This document shows, piece by piece, positions 16,298 to 25,250 of a stretch of DNA of 64,000 nt (position 1 is the first letter of the stretch; every line of letters begins with the position of its first letter). Source of the stretch: Planctomycetota bacterium (GTDB lineage: Bacteria > Planctomycetota > UBA1135 > GCA-002686595); assembly GCA_029259655.1 (NCBI GenBank), contig JAJDET010000171.1, forward strand, positions 1 through 64,000, in the 5' to 3' direction. The notes under the pieces are model-generated. The model was not told the DNA's origin. It saw only the letters and a program-made list of their open reading frames with translations, and did no database searches. The translations under genes and the position numbers were made by a program.

Positions 16298-17445
16298 CTC
16301 GCCAACCTGACGAGCAGGGTCAGGGCGTTCCGAGCGTCGAAGCCCTCTTCGTCGTCGCGTGCAGCGATCGTGCGCAGCGTCTGAACCGCTTCGTGAGCGA
16401 ACCCCGCGAGGCCCAGGTCACCGAAGTCAGCGTCCTGCGGCAGGATCTTCAGGTCCTGTTGGCGGCCCCAGACGTCTATGGAGGCGAACAGGTCCCGGCC
16501 GTTCTCGACGACGTCGTCGAGACGCGCCTTGTCCGTCAACTGCAAGGCTCCGGAGAGCACGAGGCGCAAGACCGTGCGCTCCTTGTCCGGTGCATCCTCG
16601 AGCTTCTTCGCGAGTGCCTCGACATCGTTCGCGGAGTAGAGCTCGATCTCGTGCTGTATGAAGCGCCAGCGCCCGATGTCCACGGGCAGCGCACGAACGG
16701 CCCCCGGCCCGAGATCGACGACGAGCGCCTTGCCCGGAGCCGACTCGCTGTGATCCGTGGGTTCCGGGCTCCCCGCGTACCAGATACGGCCTTCCTCGTC
16801 GCAGCGCGTGAGCGAGTGCCGGTCTCCGAGCGCCAGATACGTCAGCCGGCGCTCGTCGAACAGCTGTCGAACGGCGTCGAACGGGATGAGCGCGGGGTCG
16901 TCGCGCATCGCCGCGACGGAGTCCAGTCCGCCGTGCGCGACCCCGATGCGGTAGGTGGGACCCGACGCGTTCGGCGTCCCCGGCTCGGCGAGAGGTTCGA
17001 GCGCACCGAAGGCGGGAACGACGAGGTCCTCGAGCGGACGCTTGGTGGGCCACGGCGCCCCCACCACCTCGACACCGTCGCCCACGTCCACCGGGCGGCT
17101 GTCGAACAGAACCGACACGTTGTCGGGCTTCGCCTCGACGAACGTCGGGGAAGTGAACACCGAGGAAGCGTCCAGCGGATCGTGGTTTCCCGGCAGCAGG
17201 AGGATGGGGAGCGCCGCCTCTCCCATGGCCTCGAGCCCCCGGACGACCGTGCGCCGGTCGACCTGGTTGGTCTCGAAGACGTCGCCTGCGACGACGGCGA
17301 ACCGACAACCGGCCTCGTGGGCCCCCACGAGCATCCGCCTGACGGCGTCGAACCGGTCCTGGGTGAAGCGGGCCTGGGCTTCCTCGGGCAGGAAGTGCCG
17401 CGTCATCCCGAGCTGCCAGTCCCCGGTGTGAAGGAAGCGCACCAT
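16285..17445 (-). CDS. SbcD/YhaO-like DNA repair metallophosphoesterase
   Basis: 386 aa from the ATG at 17445. Two-metal phosphoesterase motifs in order: GDWQLG, GDVFETN, PGNHDPLD and, later, VAHGG and LGDRHS. This is the calcineurin-like fold of SbcD/Mre11 nucleases, with a C-terminal helical part that would cap or bind the ATPase partner. The last motif is normally GH.H; here GDRHS keeps one histidine. The longer in-frame reading up to 17559 is rejected: it is Pro/Arg-rich and lacks homology features, while the ATG at 17445 starts straight into the first motif. AAGGTGG upstream may be a ribosome site. It overlaps the ATPase gene by 13 bp. Confidence 0.88.
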   Translation of the reverse strand: MVRFLHTGDWQLGMTRHFLPEEAQARFTQDRFDAVRRMLVGAHEAGCRFAVVAGDVFETNQVDRRTVVRGLEAMGEAALPILLLPGNHDPLDASSVFTSPTFVEAKPDNVSVLFDSRPVDVGDGVEVVGAPWPTKRPLEDLVVPAFGALEPLAEPGTPNASGPTYRIGVAHGGLDSVAAMRDDPALIPFDAVRQLFDERRLTYLALGDRHSLTRCDEEGRIWYAGSPEPTDHSESAPGKALVVDLGPGAVRALPVDIGRWRFIQHEIELYSANDVEALAKKLEDAPDKERTVLRLVLSGALQLTDKARLDDVVENGRDLFASIDVWGRQQDLKILPQDADFGDLGLAGFAHEAVQTLRTIAARDDEEGFDARNALTLLVRLARCTP

Positions 17446-17686
17446 CGGCCCGGACCACCTTGGCAGGCGCTCCGCGGCGTGTCCACGGGCGCGACAGGGG
17501 CTAGGGAGGTCGGGAACGGTCCGGACGGGGTGCCCCCAACCGGGGGCGCACATCAGCACTTGCCGACGGAAATCCCCGCCAATTCAGGACTTTCCAGGAA
17601 TTCTCAATCTGAGCGGCGGGTGCTACCCTGGCCGACCGTCTCTGCCGAGGTCCCGCCAACGGCGGCACACCGTCAAGCGGGTCGAC

Positions 17687-19369
17687 ATGAAACAACCGGG
17701 ATCCATCTTCTTGCGTGCGGTGGGCCTTTCCGCCCTCTGCGTCTCTCCGTCCCTCGCCCAGACCACCGTCTACCACCTGGGTGGTTCGGCCACGGGAGAT
17801 GAGTTCGGTTCCTCCTCGGCCCGCCTGGGCGACATCGACGGGGACGGCTTCGACGACTTCATCGTCGGCGCCCCGAACGCGAGCGCCCTCGTCCCACTGG
17901 GAGGTGTGGCGCTCGTCTACTCGGGACAGTCCGGCGCACTGATCCACGAGATCCAGGGCAACGCGCCGTTCGGCTTCCTCGGCTGCGCGGTCGGACCCGC
18001 CGGCGATTACGACGGCGACGGATACCCCGAGTTCCTGGTCGGCGCCCGCGGCGACGACAAGAAAGGCAGCAATGCCGGCGCAGTCCGCGTCTACTCCGGC
18101 AAGACGGGCACGCTCTTCGTCCTCGCACTGGGAGACTCGGCCGGCGATGCCTTCGGGAGCTCGATCGGAGTCCTTGGCGACGCCGATGGCGACGGTGTCG
18201 ACGACATCGTCGTGGGGATGCCCGGCAGCGATGCTCTGGTCATCGACGGGGGCGGGTTCCGCGTGTTCTCCGGCCGCACGGCGACCGTGATCTTCGACTA
18301 CTACGGCGACGTCCTCGGCGAGCGTCTCGGGAGCGCGGTCAGCAGTGTGGGAGACATCGACGGCGACGGCCTCGACGACATCCTGGCGAGCTCGTCGCAG
18401 AGCTCGGTCGGTGTCGTGCACGCCATCTCGAGCGGCACGCAGCAGCGCTACCTCGAGCTCCGTGGAGATCCGTCGGGTGACGGGTTCGGGAGCTCCCTCG
18501 CCTTGATCGGCGACGTGAACGGTGACGGCCGGGACGACCTGGCCGTAGGCGCTCCACTTGCCAACACGAGCGTGCCCGGCGGTGCGGTGTTCTTGTTCTC
18601 GGGCCTCGATGGCTCCGAGTTCCGTTTCGTGGCGGGCGACACCGCCGGCGACATGTTCGGCAAGAGCGTGGCACCCGCAGGCGACGTGGACGGGGACGGA
18701 CACGCGGATTTCGCGGTCGGGATCCCGTACCGGGACCGTGTCGACGGCGTCACGCTCACCGATGCGGGTGAGGTTCGGGTGTACTCGGGAGCCAAGGGCT
18801 CGGTTCTCTTCAAGGTCTCGGGACAGAGCAGCGGCGGACTGTACGGGTGGTCGCTGACGAACATCGGCGACGCCAACCGAGACGGCGTCATCGATCTGGT
18901 CGCCGGAGCCGTGCTCGACGACCGCGGTGTCACGCAGGCGGGCACAGCCGAGGTCATCGCGATGCGAATGCTCTCGCTCTCGGTGGATGCGCACCTCATT
19001 TCCCTCTCGGCCGGAGGGACGCAGACCATGACCATCGACCTCGACCCGTCCATGGCGGGGCAGCTCTACTGGATCGTGGGCGGACACTCGGGCACGTACC
19101 CCGGCGTCCCCACGAGCGCCGGACACCTCTTCCTCAATCCCGACGACTACTCGACGCTCACCATCGCGACCCCGAAGGCAGGCGTCGTCTCGCCGCCGAT
19201 CGGGGGCCTGGACGTCAACGGCGACGCATTCCCGCGGATCGACATCCCGGCCGGGACCGATCCCGCGTTCGTCGGCGCGACGCTCTATCACGCCGCCGCG
19301 ATCTACGATTCGACGACCTTCGAGCTCGAGCTCGTCACCAACACGGTGCCGATCACGGCCGTGCAGTAG
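17687..19369 (+). CDS. Secreted seven-repeat FG-GAP (integrin-alpha-like) propeller protein
   Basis: 560 aa with a signal peptide (FLRAVGLSALCVSPSLA). Seven FG-GAP repeats fill residues about 25-430, each with a G-x-x-F/Y-G start and a Ca2+-binding DxDGDGxDD loop (for example LGDIDGDGFDDFIVG and IGDVNGDGRDDLAVGAP). The last is degenerate (IGDANRDGVIDLVAG). Seven blades would close a full beta-propeller. A C-terminal domain of about 130 residues follows, beta-rich and unnamed; similar tails occur on planctomycete secreted proteins. Role unknown: surface adhesion or binding is plausible. The 241-bp upstream gap holds a 6-bp GC hairpin at 17532-17547 and no clear leaderless box. Confidence 0.88.
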   Translation: MKQPGSIFLRAVGLSALCVSPSLAQTTVYHLGGSATGDEFGSSSARLGDIDGDGFDDFIVGAPNASALVPLGGVALVYSGQSGALIHEIQGNAPFGFLGCAVGPAGDYDGDGYPEFLVGARGDDKKGSNAGAVRVYSGKTGTLFVLALGDSAGDAFGSSIGVLGDADGDGVDDIVVGMPGSDALVIDGGGFRVFSGRTATVIFDYYGDVLGERLGSAVSSVGDIDGDGLDDILASSSQSSVGVVHAISSGTQQRYLELRGDPSGDGFGSSLALIGDVNGDGRDDLAVGAPLANTSVPGGAVFLFSGLDGSEFRFVAGDTAGDMFGKSVAPAGDVDGDGHADFAVGIPYRDRVDGVTLTDAGEVRVYSGAKGSVLFKVSGQSSGGLYGWSLTNIGDANRDGVIDLVAGAVLDDRGVTQAGTAEVIAMRMLSLSVDAHLISLSAGGTQTMTIDLDPSMAGQLYWIVGGHSGTYPGVPTSAGHLFLNPDDYSTLTIATPKAGVVSPPIGGLDVNGDAFPRIDIPAGTDPAFVGATLYHAAAIYDSTTFELELVTNTVPITAVQ

Positions 19370-19372
19370 GAG

Positions 19373-20848
19373 TCAGCCGGGGCCGATCTCGGGCGACGGG
19401 CTCGCCGCGGCCTTTCCGGCCTGCTCCTCTGCGTCGCGCAGCGCCTCCTCTCCGAGGTCTCGCAGCGTGTGATTGTGGGCGGAGTCGGCAGCGACGCCGT
19501 CCATCTGCTCGAGGATGCGCTGGACGCGTCTCGCGGACGAGTCCCGGGGCGGGAAGGTCTCGGCCATGCGGTCCCCGGACAAAGCTCCTCGCACGTTCGC
19601 GATCGTGATCGCATCGAGCGCCCGGGCCGGTAGGTACCCACGGAGCTCCTCGCCGCGCGTCGGCGCGAGGATCCCCGACGCGACGAGCTTCGTGATGACC
19701 TCCTCGATCCAGAGCTCCGGGACGTGCATGCGCTCCGAGAGCGACGGCACGGTCCACGGTCGGCCCCCCTGCAGGAACTCGCGTGAGATCAACGTGAGTG
19801 CACGCAGCGCCATGACTTCCTCGAAGGCATGGTGCACGGGGCCGACGTAGGCGGACCCGCGGTAGGTCGGCGCGCGGTGGTGTGCTGCCGAGAGCTCCGC
19901 GCCGAACAGGACGGTGGCCCACGAGAGGTAGATCCAGACCAGGAAGATCAGGGGCGCGGCGAAGCCCGCGTAGAGCTGGTTGAAGTTCGCCGTTCCGACC
20001 TGCAGCTCGATGAAGGCGACCTGCAGGACGAGCCACAACGTGCCCCCGCCGATACCCCCGACCACCGCGGAGGAGATGCGCATCCTCCGGTTGGGCAGAC
20101 ACTGGTAGAGAAACGTGAAGGCTGCCCAGGCGACGAGCAAGGGCACGAGCCGCAAGAGGAGGTCGAACAGGGGTCCCAGATGGAACCCGTCGAGGAGCTC
20201 GCGCGCCGAATCGAACTGGAGCGCCCCGATGAAGGCCGCCGCAGTGAGCAGGAAGATCGGCGTGATGATGACGATCGCGAGATAGTCCGTGAGCTTCCGG
20301 ATCATCGAGCGCGATGACTTCACGCCCCAGATCTCGTTGAACGAGCGCTCGACCGAACCGAGCGTCTTGATGACGGCCCACAACAGCACGGCCAGGCCGA
20401 AGAGGCCGAGCTTCGAGACGTCCGTGTCCTCGACGAAGACGATGATCTGCTCGATAACGGAACGCACGCCCTGGGACGACTGGGTCGCCACCACGAGCTC
20501 ACCCGTGGCCTCGTCGAGCTGCTCCGCCGGAAACAGGTCGTCCAGGGTCGGTTCGATCACCTCGGTCACGATGCGCTCGTATGCGCCCAGCCCTTTCGCG
20601 ACCGAGAAGGCGAAGGCAAGCACGGGAACGATCGAGAGGACCGAGACGTAGGTCAGCGCCGCCGCGTGGAACATGCAGCGGTTGCGCTGGAAGCCGCGGA
20701 TCGAGATGAACAGAATCCGCGAGATCCAGACCAGGAGTCCGCGGAACGTGGGCAAGCCGCCTGCCTCCAGGGACCAGAGGTCGCGGGTCACGAATCTCCG
20801 CGTTCGCAGGAACGCGGCGCGTGCTCGATCTCCGAAGGGCTTGCCCAA
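19373..20848 (-). CDS. YihY/BrkB-family membrane protein with C-terminal winged-helix-like part
   Basis: 491 aa. The YihY/BrkB core lies at about residues 45-330, with six predicted membrane helices; typical features include AAALTYVSVLSIVPVLAF, the motif SFNEIWGVK, and YAGFAAPLIFLVWIYLSW in the later helices. A C-terminal soluble part (from about 345: RALTLISREFLQGG, then SLSERMHVPELWIEEVITKL) looks like a winged-helix module, a known addition in this family, and a charged tail follows. The transport or physiological function of the family is not settled. The frame starts at TTG (20848) without a good ribosome site, so the start is uncertain. It ends 3 nt from the convergent FG-GAP gene. Confidence 0.85.
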   Translation of the reverse strand: MGKPFGDRARAAFLRTRRFVTRDLWSLEAGGLPTFRGLLVWISRILFISIRGFQRNRCMFHAAALTYVSVLSIVPVLAFAFSVAKGLGAYERIVTEVIEPTLDDLFPAEQLDEATGELVVATQSSQGVRSVIEQIIVFVEDTDVSKLGLFGLAVLLWAVIKTLGSVERSFNEIWGVKSSRSMIRKLTDYLAIVIITPIFLLTAAAFIGALQFDSARELLDGFHLGPLFDLLLRLVPLLVAWAAFTFLYQCLPNRRMRISSAVVGGIGGGTLWLVLQVAFIELQVGTANFNQLYAGFAAPLIFLVWIYLSWATVLFGAELSAAHHRAPTYRGSAYVGPVHHAFEEVMALRALTLISREFLQGGRPWTVPSLSERMHVPELWIEEVITKLVASGILAPTRGEELRGYLPARALDAITIANVRGALSGDRMAETFPPRDSSARRVQRILEQMDGVAADSAHNHTLRDLGEEALRDAEEQAGKAAASPSPEIGPG

Positions 20849-20885
20849 GATGACGTTCGGGGTACGGCTCCCCCCGGGGAGTATC

Positions 20886-21449
20886 TCACATGGTCCGGCC
20901 GGACTCGATCCGGCGGCTCAGGACGACCCGCGGAGGGACGTCGCGGAGGACCTCGAACCCGTGCTCGAGGTAGAGCGCCTCGGGCCCGTTCCAGAGCTCT
21001 CCGACCTCCGTGGCTCCGCGCCTGGGATAGGCCTCGACACGCTCCGCACCGCGTGCGGGGAGATCCTCGAGGACGGCCGCCAGGAGCGCACGGGCGACGC
21101 CCGCGCGCCGGCGCTCGGGGTTCACCGCGAAGCAGGTCACGGCCCACGCCGCGGGGTCGGGATCGAGCTCGAACTGGCGCGCGAGCTTCACGAGCCGGTC
21201 CCTGGGTCCAACCTGGCACCAACCCACGGGCTCGTCGTCCTGGTACGCGAGGTAACCGTCGTACTCGCCGCGCGCGGAGAGCTCGCCGCGGAGGTCGCGG
21301 TTCTGCTCCGCGCTGCGCTCTCCCCACCCGTCCCAGGAAGGAACCCACCAGGCGACGCAGCGACACCACGCGCATCCGGCGTCGGCGTCGAAGAGACGGT
21401 CGAGGTCCGCGATGCGGTCGCGATCGAGCCGAGCCACGATGAGCGCCAC
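20886..21449 (-). CDS. GNAT-family N-acetyltransferase
   Basis: 187 aa from the GTG at 21449. Acetyl-CoA-binding core: the beta4 strand AVTCFAVNPERRRAGVARAL with the R-x-x-G-x-A type P-loop, preceded by the YLAYQDDEPVGWCQVGPR strand pair. An N-terminal Cys-rich stretch (GCAWCRCVAWW) is unusual and could bind metal. The substrate is unknown. Start choice: a TAGGTT box ends 7 nt before this GTG, whereas the more upstream TTG (21458) overlaps that box. It stands alone between the BrkB and SRPBCC genes on the same strand. Confidence 0.85.
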   Translation of the reverse strand: MALIVARLDRDRIADLDRLFDADAGCAWCRCVAWWVPSWDGWGERSAEQNRDLRGELSARGEYDGYLAYQDDEPVGWCQVGPRDRLVKLARQFELDPDPAAWAVTCFAVNPERRRAGVARALLAAVLEDLPARGAERVEAYPRRGATEVGELWNGPEALYLEHGFEVLRDVPPRVVLSRRIESGRTM

Positions 21450-21456
21450 GCGCTTC

Positions 21457-21462
21457 AACCTA
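21457..21462 (-). promoter_or_regulatory. -10-like TAGGTT box, leaderless geometry
   Basis: TAGGTT ends 7 nt before the GTG at 21449 and overlaps the alternative TTG start at 21458. This is the reason for preferring the GTG. Confidence 0.45.
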
Positions 21463-21485
21463 GCCGGCCGCCGGCGGCACGGCCA

Positions 21486-22019
21486 TCAGAACAGCGTCTG
21501 GATCTTGGGCTTCTCGGCCTCGGTCGGATCGACGGGCTCGACTTCCTGACCGAAGACGCGACCGAGCTCGACCAGGTAGAGCGTGAGGTCTTCGCCGCGG
21601 TCGAAGACCGTCCGGCACGCGAGTCGCAGGATCGCGCTCTCGATCTCCCCGCTCTCCGTGAGTGTGATCCTGGTCTGCTTGCCCTCGGCGCGAATGTCGA
21701 ACGCCCTCGCCCCGGTGAAGGTGTGCCGTTCGTCCGTGAACGCCACGACCAGGTGGCGGCCCGGCGAATAGGAAGTGATCTCGAGCGTCTGCTCGTAGTC
21801 GTTGCCGAGCACACGCCAGACTTGGTTCCCGTTCCGGTCCGGAAGCGCCTGCACACGCTGCACTTCTTCCCGCCATGCAGCCCGCCCGGGGAAGTCGGCC
21901 AGGACCTTCCACACCTCGTCGTAGGGTCGATCGTAGACCGCCGTGCGTCGGATGGTCTGGTGCGGGGGTAGCGAGAACCCGACCCCGACCAAGAGGCCGA
22001 TCAGGGCCACGATACCCAT
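21486..22019 (-). CDS. SRPBCC-superfamily protein with N-terminal membrane anchor
   Basis: 177 aa. One N-terminal hydrophobic segment (MGIVALIGLLVGVGFSLPP) is followed by an SRPBCC (START/Bet v 1-like) fold: VYDRPYDEVWKVLADFPGRAAW at the start, then TYSPGRHL-type strands and the long C-terminal helix after ESAILRLACRTV. Such domains bind hydrophobic ligands; none is indicated here. The ATG at 22019 is chosen because a TACGGT box lies 9 nt upstream, whereas the open frame back to 22262 is Arg/Pro-rich noise. Confidence 0.82.
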   Translation of the reverse strand: MGIVALIGLLVGVGFSLPPHQTIRRTAVYDRPYDEVWKVLADFPGRAAWREEVQRVQALPDRNGNQVWRVLGNDYEQTLEITSYSPGRHLVVAFTDERHTFTGARAFDIRAEGKQTRITLTESGEIESAILRLACRTVFDRGEDLTLYLVELGRVFGQEVEPVDPTEAEKPKIQTLF

Positions 22020-22028
22020 CACCCAAGA

Positions 22029-22034
22029 ACCGTA
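22029..22034 (-). promoter_or_regulatory. -10-like TACGGT box, leaderless geometry
   Basis: TACGGT ends 9 nt before the ATG at 22019. The rest of the 263-bp divergent gap (22020-22282) shows no further feature I can support. Confidence 0.4.
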
Positions 22035-22282
22035 TTGCCGCAATGAAGACCTCCGCGGGCTACTTTCGGCAGCCGGCCGGGACGTTCTTGAGGGGCATCG
22101 GCGTGGTCCGGCCCGCGGGTCGCTTATCCTTGATGTGTAGACAGCTTGGGGACCCGGAACCGTTTTCTCGACAGGGAGGGTTCTGGTGGAACCCGGCCGG
22201 TTCGCGCCCCGTCCTCTGAGCGGGTCCGCCCTCCTCGCGGCCCCCCGGCTCCCGCCCCTCACCTCCCTCCTCCCGGATTTTC

Positions 22283-22810
22283 ATGAAGCGATCCCTGTGC
22301 ATCCTGTGTGGGATCTCCGTGGCCGTCGGCGCACTCGCAGCGCGTCCGACGTCGGTCCCGGAACCCTCCCTCGTCGCTGTCGAGGCCCTGAACTGCAAGC
22401 CTTCGGCTCCGGTCCGGGTGGACGTCACCACGGGCGACCTCGTCGGAGGCCGTTCCAGCGTCGACTACGTCGTGACGCCGGTGATGGATGCGCTGAACGT
22501 GGAGGTGTCCGTGATCGTGCTGGACGGGATCCTCGGATCGCACGCGCGGCCCGCGCCCGGCCCCGCGTTCCGTGGAGAGGTCCTGCACGGTTCGCTCACG
22601 GCGGAGTATCCCGCGGCGGTCGAGGGTGCCGAGCTCGAGATCCGCGCCCACATCTCCATCCCTGATCCGGATGCTCCCGGCGGGATCGGAGTCCACACGA
22701 CGACTCGACGTGTGACATGGGGACGTCCCGACCGCATGCCCGACAACGTCACTCCCATCGTCGTCGACGGTGAGGTGACTTCGCTGTCCGTCCCGTCATC
22801 CAGGCTCTAG
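22283..22810 (+). CDS. Secreted hypothetical protein
   Basis: 175 aa. Signal peptide MKRSLCILCGISVAVGALAA, then a beta-rich domain with alternating hydrophobic residues (VDYVVTPVMDALNVEVSVIV, then AELEIRAHISIPDPD) suggestive of an Ig-like or beta-sandwich fold. I do not recognise the family. It lies 13 nt before a secreted zinc metalloprotease on the same strand and is probably co-transcribed, so it could be a chaperone, inhibitor or accessory factor of that protease; this is inference. No Shine-Dalgarno sequence precedes the ATG. Confidence 0.7.
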   Translation: MKRSLCILCGISVAVGALAARPTSVPEPSLVAVEALNCKPSAPVRVDVTTGDLVGGRSSVDYVVTPVMDALNVEVSVIVLDGILGSHARPAPGPAFRGEVLHGSLTAEYPAAVEGAELEIRAHISIPDPDAPGGIGVHTTTRRVTWGRPDRMPDNVTPIVVDGEVTSLSVPSSRL

Positions 22811-22823
22811 GGGGGTGGACGCA

Positions 22824-25037
22824 ATGAAGCTCAACAAGATCCTGGCCGCGCTCCTCCTCGCCGCCGCGAGCGCCGAGCTCGTGCAAGCCGACTTCACGGT
22901 CACGGGCACCTTCCTCTATCGCGACCGTGCGTTCTCCTACAACTCGGGGTTCACGGGCAGCGAACCGACGCTTCCCGTCCGCCAGGCGGAAGTCCAGGTC
23001 AGGGACGCGACCTCCGGGACCATCCTCGGCACCGGTACGACGGACGACAACGGGGACTTCTCGATCTTCGTCACCGGATCCGGCCTGCGGAACATCAACG
23101 TGCGCTGCCAGTCGCAGAGTCGCCTCTACGGCATTCGTCGCATCCGCGTCCGGACGACGTCGTCCGTTCTCTACAGCGTCGACTCCACCACGTTCTCGAG
23201 CTGGGATCAGAGCGTCGACCTCGACGTCGGGACCACGATCGCGGAGAAGATCTTCCAGGGCTCCTTCCAGGCCAACCCCTGGAACATGCTCGACCTCGGT
23301 GTCTACGCGATCGACTACATCCTGGCACAGGGCGAGTCCAACCCGACGGGCGACGTGAACATCGAGTGGCCGGGCGGCGGCGGCTCGTTCGCATCGGGCT
23401 TCAGGGCCAACATCTCGGACGACGACGGCTACGACGACATGGTGATCCTCCACGAGCTCGGGCACGTGTTCCACAACATGTATTCGGACTCCGACAGCCC
23501 GGGAGGCTTCCACACCTTCGGCGACAGCGACCAGGACCCGCGGCTCTCCTACGGCGAAGGCTGGGCGACCTTCTTCGCGGGGGCAGTGCGCCAGTACATG
23601 GGCATCTTCGATCCGGCGTACTACATGGACGCTGACGGCACGAGCGGCGGAGGCGTCCAGCTCCGCGCCCGGCTGGAGAACGCGACACCCTATTCGAGCT
23701 CTACTGCCGGCGAGGCCAACGAGGTCGGCATTGCCTGTGTCCTGTGGGACATCATCGACACGACCGCCACCAACGACGGGAACGCGACGGACGACGACGC
23801 CCTCGACGGGTCGGTCCTCTTCAATGGCGGGATCGACGGCGACCAGATGCAGTGGGACTCCTTCTCGGGCCCCGTGTCGTCGGCGTCCAGCCTGACGATC
23901 AACGACCACTGGAACGGCTTCTTCTCGCCGACGAACCACGGGAACTTCTCGCAGCTCCAGGCCGTGTTCAACGGGTTCGAGATCCGGAACACGCTCGACG
24001 CCGAGGAGCCCAACAACTCGACGATCACGGCGACGCCGATCAGGGGTGACAACACGTGGAGGCCCATCAAGACGCCCTACTACGCGGCGAACAATCCGGC
24101 GGCCCCAGGCGAAAACGACTCCGACTTCTACTCGTTGCATCTCGATGCGGGCAACGAGCTCACGGTCGAGACGCGTTACCCGAACGGAGACAGCAACGCC
24201 CGGACCTACGTGGATCCGTACGTCCGCTTGCAGCGTCCGAACGGGAGCATCTTCGCGTCGAACGACAACGGGGGCACGGGTCGCAATGCCCTGCTCCCGG
24301 GGCTCATCGTGGACACGACGGGGACGTGGACGATCCAGGTCACCACGCTGCACTCGTACCGCGAGACCGGCTCCTACCAGCTTCGGGTCGAGCGGACGGG
24401 CAACGCGATCACTTCGGTCACGCCGAGCACGATTCCCGCGATCTCCAACCCGTCCGTCACGATCGACATCGAGGGACTCGGCTTCAACGCGGTGAGCGGG
24501 GTCACGATGGACGGCGTGGCGCTCGCGCCCTTCGTCTTCGGAAGCGGAAGCTTCGAGGTGATCTCCGACAGCCTGATCCGGATCCACGAGCCGGCGCTGA
24601 TGACGAAGCTAGGCATTGTCGACATCGTTCTCGACACGGGCGGGGCGAGCGACCCCACCGCCCAGATAACGGTGGTCGAAGCGATCGCGCCGGTCCTCGC
24701 CACTTCCACGCCCACCGCCTTCGAGCACATCGGGATCGATGTCTCCGTCGGGTCCCCGGTCGGCGACAAGGCCTTCGTGGTCATGTCCTTCATCAACTCG
24801 CCGTCGGCGTTCCCGCCGTACACGACGCTCGACATCGGGGCGAACTGGACGAACTACAGCGTCGTGGTCAATCCGTTCATCCCCGCGAAGGGGTACGAGA
24901 CCTTCACGTCGGGACCGCTGACGCAGTTCGGCCTCTCGGGATTCACGATGTACTGGCAGGTCTTCGCTCTCCCGATCGCGACTGCCGGCCAGCCGCCCTG
25001 GCCGACGTCGAACGTCATCACGACGACGATCTTCTGA
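22824..25037 (+). CDS. Secreted zinc metalloprotease with PPC and IPT/TIG-like domains
   Basis: 737 aa. Signal peptide (KILAALLLAAASAELVQA); a beta domain at about 20-120 with a carboxypeptidase-regulatory-like T-x-D-x-x-G-x-F element; then a peptidase region with VILHELGHVFHNMYSD and, about 40 residues on, SYGEGWATFFAGAVRQY, giving HExxH plus a downstream Glu. A pre-peptidase C-terminal (PPC) domain starts at EPNNSTITATPI (about residue 395). An IPT/TIG-like domain (ITSVTPSTIPAISNPSVTI) follows, then about 130 unassigned residues. Predicted secreted protease. ATG 22824 with GGGGGG 8 nt upstream is preferred to GTG 22815. Confidence 0.85.
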   Translation: MKLNKILAALLLAAASAELVQADFTVTGTFLYRDRAFSYNSGFTGSEPTLPVRQAEVQVRDATSGTILGTGTTDDNGDFSIFVTGSGLRNINVRCQSQSRLYGIRRIRVRTTSSVLYSVDSTTFSSWDQSVDLDVGTTIAEKIFQGSFQANPWNMLDLGVYAIDYILAQGESNPTGDVNIEWPGGGGSFASGFRANISDDDGYDDMVILHELGHVFHNMYSDSDSPGGFHTFGDSDQDPRLSYGEGWATFFAGAVRQYMGIFDPAYYMDADGTSGGGVQLRARLENATPYSSSTAGEANEVGIACVLWDIIDTTATNDGNATDDDALDGSVLFNGGIDGDQMQWDSFSGPVSSASSLTINDHWNGFFSPTNHGNFSQLQAVFNGFEIRNTLDAEEPNNSTITATPIRGDNTWRPIKTPYYAANNPAAPGENDSDFYSLHLDAGNELTVETRYPNGDSNARTYVDPYVRLQRPNGSIFASNDNGGTGRNALLPGLIVDTTGTWTIQVTTLHSYRETGSYQLRVERTGNAITSVTPSTIPAISNPSVTIDIEGLGFNAVSGVTMDGVALAPFVFGSGSFEVISDSLIRIHEPALMTKLGIVDIVLDTGGASDPTAQITVVEAIAPVLATSTPTAFEHIGIDVSVGSPVGDKAFVVMSFINSPSAFPPYTTLDIGANWTNYSVVVNPFIPAKGYETFTSGPLTQFGLSGFTMYWQVFALPIATAGQPPWPTSNVITTTIF

Positions 25038-25060
25038 GCGGGACGACCGTCCGGGACACC

Positions 25061-25099
25061 CGCCGACCGGCAAGCAGGCGCCGGCCTCGTGGGTCGGCG
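25061..25099 (+). terminator. Imperfect hairpin downstream of the metalloprotease gene
   Basis: CGCCGACC (25061-25068) pairs with GGTCGGCG (25092-25099), 8 bp, with a short GGC/GCC pairing inside. No T-run follows, so it is at best a weak or Rho-assisted terminator. Confidence 0.3.
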
Positions 25100-25231
25100 C
25101 GTTCGTCAGGGGTAGGTCAAAGAGGCGGACTCGAAGAGACCGGGCGCCCCGGGGAGGCTATCTTGCGGGTGCGGCCTCCCGGAGGCCCCCCGGACTCCTC
25201 CGGGGGAGTCCTGGACGCCGCGCGGATCGGT

Positions 25232-25237
25232 TACGAT
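25232..25237 (+). promoter_or_regulatory. -10-like TACGAT box
   Basis: TACGAT lies 13 nt before the ATG at 25251. That is slightly farther than the leaderless class and would give a very short leader. Confidence 0.35.
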
Positions 25238-25250
25238 ATTGCATTCAAAG

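Noticed and set aside
17532-17547. 6-bp GC hairpin upstream of the FG-GAP gene as a terminator
   Set aside because: It lies between divergent genes, has no T-run on either side and is short, so no terminator role can be supported.
17501-19291. Long minus-strand open frame of 596 codons opposite the FG-GAP gene
   Set aside because: Antisense shadow: the FG-GAP frame has a signal peptide and seven clean repeats, whereas this frame has no motif.
22749-24587. Minus-strand open frame of 612 codons opposite the metalloprotease gene
   Set aside because: Arg/Asp/Val-rich antisense shadow without a start signal or any recognisable motif.
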